Both the position numbers and the translations under genes were made by a program. From NCBI GenBank assembly GCA_009904015.1, contig WYEQ01000035.1, positions 62,001-126,000 of the forward strand: 64,000 bases of DNA, in the 5' to 3' direction. Below are positions 50,910 through 60,343 of this stretch, piece by piece; within the stretch, counting starts at the first letter, position 1; every line of letters begins with the position of its first letter. Under the pieces are notes generated by a model, which made no database searches, was not told the origin of the DNA, and saw nothing but the letters and a program-made list of their open reading frames with translations. The DNA is from Desulfurococcales archaeon. GTDB taxonomy: Archaea > Thermoproteota > Thermoprotei_A > Sulfolobales > Fervidicoccaceae.

Positions 50910-52844
50910 TCAACCCTTCTTAGCTGATAAGTACTCGTTAATGTTTCTTCTAACTAGTTCAGAAACTATTTTACCTTGAGCTCTCCCCCTCAATATCTCC
51001 ATAGCTTTACCCATAATAATGCCGAAGGCTTTTTCTCCTTTTTCTTCGACTATCTTGGCGTTTTCTTCTATTATTTTTTTGATAATCGCGTTTATGGCTT
51101 CCATATCGAGAGGCTTTAAGCCAAGCTTATCCATTACCTCGTCAACAGATAATGAGGGGTTGTTACACAGATACTTAATTACTTCCTCTACGCCTTCCTT
51201 GGTTATTTTCTCCTCATATATTTTTTGTGATAATGAAACATATTGTTCCTTGGTTATGTTCTCTACCTGGAAGCCCTCTCTTTTCAAAGCTTTTCTGAGC
51301 TGAACAAGCATCCACGCGACTGTTTTTAGGTACGAGCCTTTGCCTAGCAACTTGGCTATATCCATGAACAGAGCGTAATTCTCATCGAAAAGAAGCTCTT
51401 TTGCTAGCTCCTCGTTTAAATTATACTCACTAACTAATAGTTGAATAGCTTCTTTTGGGGTTGGAGGTGCTAGCTGTTTAGCGGATGATAGTAACTCGCT
51501 GGTTATAACGAGAGGCGGGATATCCGTTTCCGGATACATCCTGGCGCTTCCAGGTAAAGGCCTCATGAAACGCGTTGTGCCATCAGGCATCGCTGCCCTC
51601 GTCTCTGGAGGAACCCCGTCGAATGCCATTTTTAATCTATCAACTACAGCTCTTAATCCTTCACGAGCTTTTCTTTCCTCATCTATAATAACTATGAAGG
51701 CATCCTCCTCGGAGCATTTAAGTTTCTCATATATAGCTCTCACATCATTGATGCTTAGCCCGTATCCCGGAAGCTCATCGGAGTGAATAATGCCTTTCAC
51801 GCCGCCCCAGAACTTTGCGTAATCAGATAGCTCGGTTCCAAATCTCTTCCCCGGCTGAATCTCCATTCCAAGCAAACCCCTCATCTTCGGTACACAAATA
51901 GCTAGTCCAACGGCATTTTCTTTTGAAAGCAGTTTCTTAACGACTTTACTATCAGTTTTACTTAGTACATCGGTGATGTCAACAAAATTCAAAGCTATAT
52001 CCTCCTTCTTAAGCCCTCTTTGTAAAAGTAGCTCCTTTATCTCCAGTAACTTTAATTGCCTTCTAGCCTCATTTTCAATAACTAGCGGAAGAAGCTCTAG
52101 CTCCTGGACTCCTTTGACCTCCACTTTTGTGCCTCCACGCACGCTTATGTTTAGGTCTTGTCTAACACTACCTATTCCTCTCTTAGCTTTGCCTGTTAAA
52201 CGAAGCATAAGACCAATTGTTAATGCAGTTTCCACAGCCTCTTCGGGCGTATTTATATCGGGCTGTGTGCTAATCTCCAATAAAGGTACTCCTAGTCGTT
52301 CTAGGTCATAAATCACGTTGTTATCTTCTTCACCGAGCTTCTTCGACGAGTCTTCTTCTACACAAATAGTGCTTATTCGTATCTTTTTTCCGTTACTTAG
52401 TTCTATAGACCCACCTATAGAGAGCAACGCTGTTCTTTGGAAGCCGGTTGTATTGGAACCGTCAATAACTATTTTTCGCATGACATGAAGCTCATCTACT
52501 GGTGTACTCCCGACCGAATGCGCAAATGCTAGCCCAACCCTCACTGCCTCTATGTTTATTGGGTGAGGAGGCTCCTCGTCAGCCTCAACAAGACATGATG
52601 TATTTTCTGAGGACTGATAGATGTATTTTCTTCCTCTCTTCCATTCGAAGTATGCCGCTATATCTATTTCTCCCAGCTCGCTTCTGGTAGGCCTTAGCCT
52701 CCTTTCAAAAGAGCTTAAGATAGCGTTATCCCCTTGTGGGGTAACTGGGCAGTTACAGAACAATTTTCGCTCTACATCCAGTTGCTGATGCACTTCGAGC
52801 CCTACTTTAAGCCCTATTTTTTGGTAATAATTTTCATTCTCCAT
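50910..52844 (-). CDS. gatE: Glu-tRNA(Gln) amidotransferase subunit E
   Basis: A 644-aa GatE, the archaeal GatB-like subunit that recognises tRNA-Gln. It starts KIGLKVGLEVHQQLDVERKL, with LFCNCPV in the cysteine region, and contains the GatE-specific AspRS-like insertion (GVKGIIHSDELPGYGLS) and a YqeY-type tail. ATG 52844 has GGTGG 4 bases upstream and overlaps the end of gatD by 11 bases; a longer frame to 52886 is unlikely. Confidence 0.95.
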   Translation of the reverse strand: MENENYYQKIGLKVGLEVHQQLDVERKLFCNCPVTPQGDNAILSSFERRLRPTRSELGEIDIAAYFEWKRGRKYIYQSSENTSCLVEADEEPPHPINIEAVRVGLAFAHSVGSTPVDELHVMRKIVIDGSNTTGFQRTALLSIGGSIELSNGKKIRISTICVEEDSSKKLGEEDNNVIYDLERLGVPLLEISTQPDINTPEEAVETALTIGLMLRLTGKAKRGIGSVRQDLNISVRGGTKVEVKGVQELELLPLVIENEARRQLKLLEIKELLLQRGLKKEDIALNFVDITDVLSKTDSKVVKKLLSKENAVGLAICVPKMRGLLGMEIQPGKRFGTELSDYAKFWGGVKGIIHSDELPGYGLSINDVRAIYEKLKCSEEDAFIVIIDEERKAREGLRAVVDRLKMAFDGVPPETRAAMPDGTTRFMRPLPGSARMYPETDIPPLVITSELLSSAKQLAPPTPKEAIQLLVSEYNLNEELAKELLFDENYALFMDIAKLLGKGSYLKTVAWMLVQLRKALKREGFQVENITKEQYVSLSQKIYEEKITKEGVEEVIKYLCNNPSLSVDEVMDKLGLKPLDMEAINAIIKKIIEENAKIVEEKGEKAFGIIMGKAMEILRGRAQGKIVSELVRRNINEYLSAKKG

Positions 52845-54141
52845 GATACCACCTAGGGAATGCTGATATTGTTCTTCTGTACTCAATTTCGCCTACAAGA
52901 TTTGTTACATAAAGCTTCTTCACAACATCTATGTCGTTGTAATTGCCCAACAGCCATGATAACTTAACGAACGCTGTTTCTGGCAGCATGTCTGCAGATG
53001 GCAACACTCCTGCTTCTAGAAGTTTTCTACCCGTGCTATATACATTCATGTTAATAGTCCCGAATATGCATTGAGAAGTCATAGTCACTATTGCTTCCTG
53101 TTCAACCGCTCTTTTAATAGAGTTGAGAAGCCTTAAGGATACATGTCCAAGCCCTGTTCCCTCGATAACTATTCCTCTGTACCCTTTATCCACCAGGAAA
53201 TCAATAACATCACCGCTCATTCCTGGATAAAACTTGATGAGAGCCACCTTGTCGGAGAAATTTGTTTTCGCCTCGAAGCCTTCCTGCTTGGTTTCTTTAA
53301 TATCTTTGCGTAAAAGCACAATTTTCTTTTCATAAGGTAGTATCTTAGCTATGGGCAACGAATTGATACTTTGGAAAGCATCTCTTCTGCTGGTATGCAT
53401 TTTCCTAACTCTAGTACCCCTATGAGCCAAGGCATATGTGTCGGATATTGTGCCGTGCATAACAACTGATACTTCTCCAATATTGCTTGTTGCGTATAAA
53501 GCGGCGGCAAGCAGGTTAAACGCGCTATCGCTGCTTGGTCTATCACTGCTTCTCTGAGCCCCGACCAAGGCTACTGGGGATGGGAGGTTCTGTAAGGCAA
53601 AGCTAAGGGCAGCTGATGTATAGCCCATAGTGTCAGTACCATGAGCAATTATCAGCCCTCTGTCGGGATTGCTTAATAGCTCTTTAGCAACTATCTCAGC
53701 TATCCTCTTCCACTCATGAGGCGTCATTTCCTCACTAAAGATGCTCATGGGGCTTTCCAGCTCGATATCCGTGATTTCTCTAAGCTCAGGTATAGCTTCC
53801 AGTAGTTCGCTAGCAGTTAGAATAGGCGTTACGCCTCCTGTTTCATAATCGATTTTGCTGGCAATTGTGCCTCCAGTCAAGATTATCTTAGTTGTTTTAG
53901 AGGACTTGGTTGCCGCTTCCTCATCGAGTTTGTATATAACTACTTCTCTTTTAGGTGGTCGCTCAACTTCTTCTATATGGACTATGTTATCTTTTTTAAT
54001 CCCGATGTTGTAGCCGTTGTCGAGCTTTATAGTTAAATACTCATTGCTGAATAACGCATACCTTGGAAGCACTGTGCCCTCTATTTCGAGTCCTGTTTTT
54101 GTCTTTATCTTTACTCGCTTGAATAGATACTCGTTGCTCAA
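52834..54141 (-). CDS. gatD: Glu-tRNA(Gln) amidotransferase subunit D
   Basis: A 435-aa GatD with an N-terminal beta domain (about 1-75) and an asparaginase-like domain that releases ammonia from glutamine. Active-site motifs are KIILTGGTIASKID, IIAHGTDTMGYTSAAL and VALVGAQRSSDRPSSDSA. With GatE it converts Glu-tRNA-Gln to Gln-tRNA-Gln, the archaeal route. First gene of gatDE. Confidence 0.95.
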   Translation of the reverse strand: MSNEYLFKRVKIKTKTGLEIEGTVLPRYALFSNEYLTIKLDNGYNIGIKKDNIVHIEEVERPPKREVVIYKLDEEAATKSSKTTKIILTGGTIASKIDYETGGVTPILTASELLEAIPELREITDIELESPMSIFSEEMTPHEWKRIAEIVAKELLSNPDRGLIIAHGTDTMGYTSAALSFALQNLPSPVALVGAQRSSDRPSSDSAFNLLAAALYATSNIGEVSVVMHGTISDTYALAHRGTRVRKMHTSRRDAFQSINSLPIAKILPYEKKIVLLRKDIKETKQEGFEAKTNFSDKVALIKFYPGMSGDVIDFLVDKGYRGIVIEGTGLGHVSLRLLNSIKRAVEQEAIVTMTSQCIFGTINMNVYSTGRKLLEAGVLPSADMLPETAFVKLSWLLGNYNDIDVVKKLYVTNLVGEIEYRRTISAFPRWYHGE

Positions 54142-54182
54142 AGCGTACTCACTGGTTATAGTTGAATATAAACAAAGTTATA

Positions 54183-54860
54183 TTACTTGACTATGTTGCC
54201 TGTTTCCAAATACCATAGGTACAAGTCCAGGATTCCTGGTGGAATGCCAATTTTTTGTGAAATATAAAAGAGTACGTTTTCTATCTCCAAGTACTTTTTA
54301 CGTGTGAGTGTTTTTGGCCGATTTATCACGCCGTTTCTTTCAAGTAAATCGAGTATATGGAAGTCAAGAATCGCTACGTCAAACCTCCCCGTGTTCCGCA
54401 AGAAGTGGCTGGCGACCTTCATTCCAACGCCGTTAATGTTAATTACTAGCCAATCTCTAATGGCATGGGTCTTTTGCTGAGACCTAATCAAGGAAAAAAT
54501 ATAGCTTATCTTTTCCCTTGCGTTAATAATATATCTAGCTCTGGTTTCCGGGTACCTGTGACCTTTTCTTCTCAGAATTTCTATTATCTCTTCCTTGCTT
54601 ATTTTCAAGATATTTGTGTGTATTTCTTGCTGTATCTCAAGGCTTTTGGAGGCACTAAAGTTTGCTGCCAATATACAGAAGGCAAGCTCGGACATTATTT
54701 CCTGAGGCGTACCTTTCTCTCTTAAGTAAAGGAAGTAATCCATAAGCTGATTTATTTTGTTTTGAACAGAGCTAGTTTGTAGGGCTCTTATTTTTGGCTC
54801 TAGCTCCTCAACGAAACTGTCAAGCCGGCTTAGCTTTGCACACAAGTCCTTTTCCCTCAA
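54183..54860 (-). CDS. ogg: 8-oxoguanine DNA glycosylase/lyase, OGG2-type
   Basis: A 225-aa HhH-GPD DNA repair enzyme that removes 8-oxoguanine and cleaves the abasic site. The hairpin and catalytic Lys are in NINGVGMKVASHFLRNTG, and the catalytic Asp in FDVAILDFHILDLLERNG. The C-terminus ends in hydrophobic LYLWYLETGNIVK, as in archaeal OGG2. The TTG start is the only good one. It is divergent from the S30e gene. Confidence 0.9.
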   Translation of the reverse strand: MREKDLCAKLSRLDSFVEELEPKIRALQTSSVQNKINQLMDYFLYLREKGTPQEIMSELAFCILAANFSASKSLEIQQEIHTNILKISKEEIIEILRRKGHRYPETRARYIINAREKISYIFSLIRSQQKTHAIRDWLVININGVGMKVASHFLRNTGRFDVAILDFHILDLLERNGVINRPKTLTRKKYLEIENVLFYISQKIGIPPGILDLYLWYLETGNIVK

Positions 54861-54915
54861 ATTTTTATTAAGGCTTGTAAAACATGAATAAATGAAGCTT
54901 ATTGGTGGTAAAAAA

Positions 54916-55062
54916 ATGCCTAGCCACGGTTCATTAACTAAGGCTGGAAAGGTAAGGAATCAAACACCAAAGATCCCCCCTAAAGGCAAGAAGAACAAGC
55001 CTCCAAGAATAAGGAATAGAATAGAGTATATAGTGAGGGTCGCTAAGCCAAAGTCAGAGTGA
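54916..55062 (+). CDS. rps30e: 30S ribosomal protein S30e, 48 aa
   Basis: A short plus-strand frame reads [20 protein letters not shown] and then a Lys/Pro/Arg-rich stretch with [16 protein letters not shown], which is the archaeal S30e pattern. ATG 54916 has GGTGG 7 bases upstream and the frame ends at TGA 55062. It is easily missed because of its length. It is divergent from ogg. Confidence 0.93.
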   Translation: MPSHGSLTKAGKVRNQTPKIPPKGKKNKPPRIRNRIEYIVRVAKPKSE

Positions 55063-55091
55063 TTGATTTACTCAGCTTACAGAGCTATTAT

Positions 55092-56705
55092 CTAGGCTGT
55101 TTTATACATGTTTTCCCATTTTGATGACTTTCTGATGTTTTTCCCTATTGTCAGAATTTTTCCTTCCAGAGCCCTATCACTGTGAATATTGGTTATCAGT
55201 ATTTTCACTATTCTCCCCTCCAAGCTTTTTCGGTGATCTTTGTCGGCATAAGCATATATTACTGGGCCATGGCTTAGTGGATACGCTATGTAAGTTTCTT
55301 TCATTTTACTGGCTATTATTCCAAGAATTTTTCTCCCTATCATTCTTGTTTTCGATTTATAATTGAGCTTCTTAACAAAATTCTCTAGCTCCAGCTCTAA
55401 CGGAGATAGCTTCTCTTTTCTGGTATAATCTTCGAGAGGTGTTCTGGGAAGGGGCATAAATCTGTAGAGTATAATTCTATCAGCACCTTTGCTCATCATT
55501 TGCTTAATCACGTTAAAAGTTTTCTGCAGCGAGGATTCGTCCTGGCCGGGCAATCCATAGATGAAATAAACTTGCGGGTAAAGCCCATTTTTGGCTAATA
55601 GCTCTACTGCAGTGATTGCTCGGGCAAGTGCTCCAGGTCTCCCCATTCTTCTCAATAAATTTTCGTCTCCTCCCTCTACGCCTATATTGATAGGTGTCCC
55701 AGAGAAAAACTCGCCTAGTAGGCTTGCCGTATCCTCATTCACCGTTACTGGCTTTACGTTTTCAACTAGTATCGAGTTCTTATCGCCGGAAAAACCGGTT
55801 TTTTCGAATAACTCCTTAAATAATTTTCTAAGAGCATCCATGTTGGGGGGAGGATCATCGGGCTTCACAGCAAGTAAGTGGTTAGCTGAAACCCAGTCTC
55901 GTCCGTAATCAAGAATATCTGGTCCGCTTAGAACAATTCTGGTTACCCCAGCATCAAGAAGGCATTTCACCTCTTCGACTATTCTATCGAGAGGTATGCT
56001 TCTAGCGGGCCCCCAGTATGAGGGAACGCTGCAGTACGCGCATCCTGGGTAAAGCTTCTTTGTCTCAATCGCGATTGGTGATAAAAGAAAGTTGCTGCAT
56101 CCTCTAACGACCTCCACGTAGAACCTATAGGCCCAGTACCCGGGATAATGAGTTGCTAATCTACACGAAGGCCTGAATTTTGATAAATCCCTCGTTGTCA
56201 AAGGCGGTCTTGGCCCGGTGTACACGACTCTGTTGTTTTTTTTGAACATCAGGCCTCTTATTCTTTCAAGTTCTTCAATCTCAATTCTGGCTTCATCAAA
56301 AACACTGGTCCGCGAGAGCTCTTGTAGTGTTGCCTCAGCTTCTCCGACAACCACCACATCGACTCCTTGCTCCAGAATTCTCTCGGCGTAGCCAGAGAAT
56401 GGTCCCCCAGCAATGATTGGACGCTTTCCTCTTCGTCTCCTCCAAGCAGATATGACTTGGCTTGCTATGGGTAAATCAGTAACCATGCCACTGATAAGCA
56501 ACACGTCATAGTTATCCACCAGGAAAGGGCTCCTCAGCAACAAGTCACCAGGTATTAAATCAACACTCACGCTCTGCTGCTCCAACACGCCTCCAACCGT
56601 CCTAGGACCACTGCCTATCACGTCTCTGGTCCATAACCTCGTCCCCCTCGAATGTGCTAGTAGATCAACGATTAGGGCACTCAGCATCATTCGACTCATA
56701 CCCAA
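55092..56705 (-). CDS. B12-binding-domain radical SAM protein with expanded cysteine motif
   Basis: A 537-aa protein. Residues about 1-140 form a B12-binding-like Rossmann domain (VDNYDVLLISGMVTDLPIA, PIIAGGPFSGYAERILEQ, VVVVGEAEATLQEL). The radical SAM domain follows with VRGCSNFLLSPIAIETKKLY then PGCAYCSVP: the first Cys is 18 residues before the CxxC pair instead of the usual 3. Other barrel parts are RIVLSGPDILDYGRDW, NIGVEGGDENLLRRMGRP and VYFIYGLPGQDESSL. Its reaction is unknown; families of this kind make modified tRNA bases, cofactors or lipids. Confidence 0.88.
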   Translation of the reverse strand: MGMSRMMLSALIVDLLAHSRGTRLWTRDVIGSGPRTVGGVLEQQSVSVDLIPGDLLLRSPFLVDNYDVLLISGMVTDLPIASQVISAWRRRRGKRPIIAGGPFSGYAERILEQGVDVVVVGEAEATLQELSRTSVFDEARIEIEELERIRGLMFKKNNRVVYTGPRPPLTTRDLSKFRPSCRLATHYPGYWAYRFYVEVVRGCSNFLLSPIAIETKKLYPGCAYCSVPSYWGPARSIPLDRIVEEVKCLLDAGVTRIVLSGPDILDYGRDWVSANHLLAVKPDDPPPNMDALRKLFKELFEKTGFSGDKNSILVENVKPVTVNEDTASLLGEFFSGTPINIGVEGGDENLLRRMGRPGALARAITAVELLAKNGLYPQVYFIYGLPGQDESSLQKTFNVIKQMMSKGADRIILYRFMPLPRTPLEDYTRKEKLSPLELELENFVKKLNYKSKTRMIGRKILGIIASKMKETYIAYPLSHGPVIYAYADKDHRKSLEGRIVKILITNIHSDRALEGKILTIGKNIRKSSKWENMYKTA

Positions 56706-56989
56706 AATTACTTTGTTCTCCAGGAAAGAAGTGCTTCAATTGAATTGTTTTTTTTTTGTTGCCCATAATTAACCGATTGGAACTTTTTATTAATTCTCTC
56801 AATGACTGAATAATTTTGTATAAAGCCAGAGCAATTAAAGTTCAGCAATTAGCTTTTTCTTCAGCAATTTTCCTCAGAGGCTACCATCCTAGTCATTGAT
56901 TACTCTCTTTGCAATCCCCCGTGTTCATCATCGGTGCTAAGAAGTATTATTGTTGACAAAAAATAAAAAAGTGATTTTTATTTAACTTT
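56706..56989. other. AT-rich intergenic region, weak C/D sRNA candidate
   Basis: No gene is visible in this 284-base stretch. On the minus strand an ATGATGA (56925-56931) and a CTGA (56874-56877) stand 58 bases apart end to end, a size that fits a C/D box RNA, but the internal D' and C' boxes are poor. Confidence 0.2.
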
Positions 56990-58288
56990 TCAGTGCTTCC
57001 TTACGAGACCAAGCGCGGCCAGAACAAGGGCTATTAGGCCTAGCAGGATCCCCACATACGCTATCGTTGAGCTTGCTTTTTGATTCAGTTGTGTCTGGAT
57101 GGATTGTAGCGTGTTTTCAAGGGAGCCCACTTTCTGGTTAACGTTGTCTAGATTGGTTGAGAGCTGGGTTGACACGCCCTGTATTTGTGTATTTAGCTGG
57201 TTAACCTTTTGAGGTAGCTCTGTTTTTAGTTGGTTTAGCTCAGAGCTCAGCTGGTCAATCTGGTTCATCAATCTGACAACTTCTTTGAGCTCTCCCCACA
57301 CACCGCTCATCCATAGAAACACGTTCCTGACAAACCTTGGTCCGTCAAGCTGTACTCCGTAGTAGGTATATACCAGTCCTCCTTGATACCCGCCGATCGG
57401 CGTTTCACCGCTCACAACCACTATTCTGGTCGCCGGCTTGCCCTCAACGGTCACGTTCATGACCTCCGCCGCCATTAATACAAAGACTCCTTCCTGCCCA
57501 GCAGTGTATGCTTTGCCAACGTCTCCGGGGGCTCCGGGCTGCGTTGGCTGGTTCTCAACTATTTTTCCTTTCTCAGACGTATGCGCTATTCTATAGACGT
57601 TCGGGGGCTTGGAGTTAGTTAAGCTCTTCCATGTCCCATCAGTATCTACATAAGCTATTGGGCCTGGGCCGTGGAAGAGGTATCTCTCGACACCGAACTT
57701 AAGGAACTTGACTTCGGGGTCAGGGTCAACGATCCCCACAACCCTGTACGTGGCGTTAGCGTTGCTCAGATAGTCATCGACTGATACGTAATCGAATCTT
57801 AGTTTCGAGCCTATTGCCTCAAGAATATCGTTAAGAGTATGCTGAGCTACCTCGAGTGTTCCTCCCTGCGCTGGGTAATCGCTATCTGAAGCTAACCAAA
57901 TGAACTTCTGGACGCTTGGGTTCGAGTAGAACCATTTGTTTATTAATTGTATTTCATCTGGGGTGAATGGAGCCCATGGCTGAGGAATAAGCATTCCATC
58001 AATCCCACCTAGCTTATCGGCATAATCAGTGAGCTTGCCTACCCATATATCCTTGGCCAGCGCTAGGGCAGCCGGTGGAAGCTTTGCCTTAGCTCCCTCA
58101 TCCGGTACCAGCAATATGAACTGGAATTCCGGGAGGATCTTCAGCAACACATCGACGCCTGCAGGGGATTCTCCGTGACTGAAGTCCACGAGAACTACTG
58201 GTCCTACGTCCCTGGCAAACGCTACTCCCGCGCTACCCATAGAAAGTATTATTCCTAGTAAAAGTAGTAAGGATACCATTCTCTTCAT
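56990..58288 (-). CDS. Secreted, membrane-anchored surface protein with coiled-coil stalk
   Basis: A 432-aa protein with a clear signal peptide (MKRMVSLLLLLGIILSMGSA), an extracellular alpha/beta domain starting VVLVDFSHGESPAGVDVLL (a GldG/DUF4350-like pattern), a coiled coil at about 335-400 rich in Gln, Asn and Leu heptads (QIDQLSSELNQLKTELPQKV), and a C-terminal membrane helix followed by a short basic end (LGLVRKH). The layout is like archaeal surface stalk proteins that carry an outer domain away from the membrane. Function is not known. Third-position GC is higher than in neighbours, which may mean high expression. Confidence 0.8.
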   Translation of the reverse strand: MKRMVSLLLLLGIILSMGSAGVAFARDVGPVVLVDFSHGESPAGVDVLLKILPEFQFILLVPDEGAKAKLPPAALALAKDIWVGKLTDYADKLGGIDGMLIPQPWAPFTPDEIQLINKWFYSNPSVQKFIWLASDSDYPAQGGTLEVAQHTLNDILEAIGSKLRFDYVSVDDYLSNANATYRVVGIVDPDPEVKFLKFGVERYLFHGPGPIAYVDTDGTWKSLTNSKPPNVYRIAHTSEKGKIVENQPTQPGAPGDVGKAYTAGQEGVFVLMAAEVMNVTVEGKPATRIVVVSGETPIGGYQGGLVYTYYGVQLDGPRFVRNVFLWMSGVWGELKEVVRLMNQIDQLSSELNQLKTELPQKVNQLNTQIQGVSTQLSTNLDNVNQKVGSLENTLQSIQTQLNQKASSTIAYVGILLGLIALVLAALGLVRKH

Positions 58289-58416
58289 TATTAACTACCC
58301 GTTATGTAATGGTTTATAGTTATTTAAATTTCTATTTCGAAAAAGCTTAGGATTACCTATGTAACTTTAATTAAAAATATAGCCAGAAAACAACAATAAA
58401 TACTGTGTGGACCTAA

Positions 58417-59361
58417 TTGAAGCTCAAGGAGAAATACAGAGACGTTGACCTTATTATTTCTCATTGGGATACAGATGGGATAATATCATCATGTATGCTT
58501 GCCCGCGGGCTGGGTCTAGGGATAGATGACTTAGTTCTATCAAGCATAAACGCGTCTGTTAGCAATATGGTTAAGTACATGAAAAAAGGATACAGTAAAA
58601 TAGCTATCCTTGACTTAAACATGCCTGAGAAAGAGCTTGCGAACCACCTTTCTAAAGTTCTTAATAAAAAGAATTTGCCAGAATTGCTAGTCATAGATCA
58701 TCACCCGTGGAACGAAAATTCAGTAACAATGCTATCAGCCTACAGTAGTTTTCGCGAGATTATAATCGAGCCCGAATATCCAAGCACAGCCCGAATAATA
58801 TACGAGAAGCTGTTGGAGAAGGATAGCTTAACCGAGGAGGAAACCTTCATGGTTAATATAGCTGATGATGATGATACATTCACAAATACATATCCATTAA
58901 CGAAGAAGCTCAGGGTTGTTCTCAGGTGGAGTGACTGGAAGATTAGGTATAAAGTTCTCGGGGAATGCCTAAAGGGCAATTTATGGTCTGAGTGGCTTGA
59001 AAGGTACTATAGGGAAGCTTACCCTAAGTACGAACAAGAAATCGAAAAAACCCTTGAAACCACAGAGCTCGTTCATCTCGGGCATATGACAATCTGCTTT
59101 GTGAAGCCAAGCGAAAAGGTTCATCCAGGCGACATCCAGTCTTATCTTGAGGAGAAAAGAAAAGTGACCGCTGATATATATTTGTTCCTTTACAAATCTG
59201 GACTAAGCATAAGGTCCGCGAGGTTCAACGTGGCAAACCTAGCAAAGGAGCTAGGCGGGGGAGGTCACCCAAAGGCAAGCGGGGTTCTCTTCGAGAGTGA
59301 GGAAAAAGCCACCAATATCAAGGAAAGGTTGTTAAGGCTTATAGAGAAGCTATACAAATAG
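58417..59361 (+). CDS. DHH-family phosphoesterase
   Basis: A 314-aa DHH/DHHA1 phosphoesterase. The metal motifs are ISHWDTDGIISS, AILDLNMP, VIDHHPWN and NIADDDDTF, and the DHHA1 domain ends with LAKELGGGGHPKASGVLFES. Archaeal members include oligoribonuclease-like NrnA and RecJ-like nucleases, so it probably acts on short RNA, cyclic dinucleotides or DNA. The TTG start at 58417 begins directly before the conserved first strand. Confidence 0.9.
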   Translation: MKLKEKYRDVDLIISHWDTDGIISSCMLARGLGLGIDDLVLSSINASVSNMVKYMKKGYSKIAILDLNMPEKELANHLSKVLNKKNLPELLVIDHHPWNENSVTMLSAYSSFREIIIEPEYPSTARIIYEKLLEKDSLTEEETFMVNIADDDDTFTNTYPLTKKLRVVLRWSDWKIRYKVLGECLKGNLWSEWLERYYREAYPKYEQEIEKTLETTELVHLGHMTICFVKPSEKVHPGDIQSYLEEKRKVTADIYLFLYKSGLSIRSARFNVANLAKELGGGGHPKASGVLFESEEKATNIKERLLRLIEKLYK

Positions 59362-59377
59362 TAAATAATGTAAGGGG

Positions 59378-59503
59378 AGCCTGGCTCCGGCTTGGGGCCC
59401 CTGCGAGCCCTCGCGGAGCTCACTGGGAACCCCAACGCGGCTGGCTTAACTTCCGGGATCGAACGAGTCCGGGTGTTTCCCAGCCGCTATGGCCGGACCA
59501 GGC
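59378..59503 (-). rRNA. 5S rRNA
   Basis: The minus strand contains the conserved 5S core with CACCCGGACTCGTT, CCCGGAAGTTAAGCC and a 5'/3' closing stem GCCTGG/CCAGGC (59503-59498 and 59384-59379). Length is about 126 bases; both ends are accurate to a few bases. It stands alone, with no 16S or 23S nearby, as is common in crenarchaea. A TATA box TTATAA (59529-59534) lies 26-31 bases upstream. Confidence 0.92.
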
Positions 59504-59515
59504 ATTATATGTTAA

Positions 59516-59534
59516 TTATATAAAAGGTTTATAA
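59516..59534. promoter_or_regulatory. Back-to-back TATA boxes for 5S rRNA and phosphatase gene
   Basis: Within 19 bases two TATA boxes are read in opposite directions: TTATAA (59529-59534) for the 5S rRNA leftward, and TATATAAAA (about 59517-59525) for the phosphatase gene rightward. The two promoters overlap, so polymerase loading at one should compete with the other. Confidence 0.6.
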
Positions 59535-59551
59535 GCATTGTTTCATGTGGT

Positions 59552-60331
59552 TTGAGGAAGATGTCTAGAGAAGATATTCGCATAAAAATAATCGCCACCG
59601 ATATCGATGGTACCTTGACTATTGATAGAAACAGGTATGAAATTCTACCCGAGGTTGTCTCCAGAATACAGATGCTTGGCTACCTGGGAATAAAGACGGT
59701 GCTGGTATCAGCCAACGCCTTGCCAGTCGCGCTGGGATTAGCCAGATACATCGGGGCTAAGGGCGTTGTGGCCGAGAATGGATGCATGATTGCGGTGATG
59801 AATCACGTTGAAGGTAGAAACGTAGTAATCCAACAGTTGTGTGATTGGCCCTCATTCATTACTTTGAAGGAAATATCAGGTGTGCTCCAGGGTTTCGCTA
59901 ATGAGTCGTGGCAGAACGATTATAGGAAATGCGATTTTGCCTTCATTCCTATTGATAAAAATAAAGCTCTGGATGGGCTAAAAGCCCTAGAAAAACACCT
60001 GGCGCAAAAAGGCTATGACAAATACATATCAGCGGGGTTCAGTGGATACGCAATCCATGTTCATCCAATACACTGCAGCAAACTAGCTGGTCTGAAAAAA
60101 ATATTGGAGTTAATGAACTCTTCCCTCGATGAAGTATTAGCTATCGGGGATAGCGTGATGGATGTAGACATCGTTAAACATGCCAAGATAGGAGTAGCAG
60201 TTTCAAACGCTGACGATGAACTCAAAAATGTCGCTAAATACGTAACTAAGCATCCAAGCGGGTTTGGCTTCATAGAAGCAATAGATCACATTGTATTAAT
60301 GCGTTACAAAGACGCTAAACAATCACAGTAG
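59552..60331 (+). CDS. Phosphoglycolate phosphatase (archaeal HAD type)
   Basis: A 259-aa HAD hydrolase. Motif I is IATDIDGTLTIDR, motif II KTVLVSANALPV, the Lys motif in IHCSKLAGLKKI, and motif IV VLAIGDSVMDVDIV followed by GVAVSNADDELKNVAKYVTK. This matches the archaeal phosphoglycolate phosphatase (TA0175-like) with a type C2 cap. TTG 59552 or ATG 59561 is the start. It has a promoter overlapping that of 5S rRNA. Confidence 0.88.
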   Translation: MRKMSREDIRIKIIATDIDGTLTIDRNRYEILPEVVSRIQMLGYLGIKTVLVSANALPVALGLARYIGAKGVVAENGCMIAVMNHVEGRNVVIQQLCDWPSFITLKEISGVLQGFANESWQNDYRKCDFAFIPIDKNKALDGLKALEKHLAQKGYDKYISAGFSGYAIHVHPIHCSKLAGLKKILELMNSSLDEVLAIGDSVMDVDIVKHAKIGVAVSNADDELKNVAKYVTKHPSGFGFIEAIDHIVLMRYKDAKQSQ

Positions 60332-60343
60332 TATTGGGATCCT

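Noticed and set aside
50845-50930. Possible C/D box RNA between srp19 and gatE (GGATGA, CTGA, ATGATGA, CTGA in order)
   Set aside because: The last guide would be nearly 40 bases, the C box is imperfect and overlaps the srp19 stop, so spacing does not fit.
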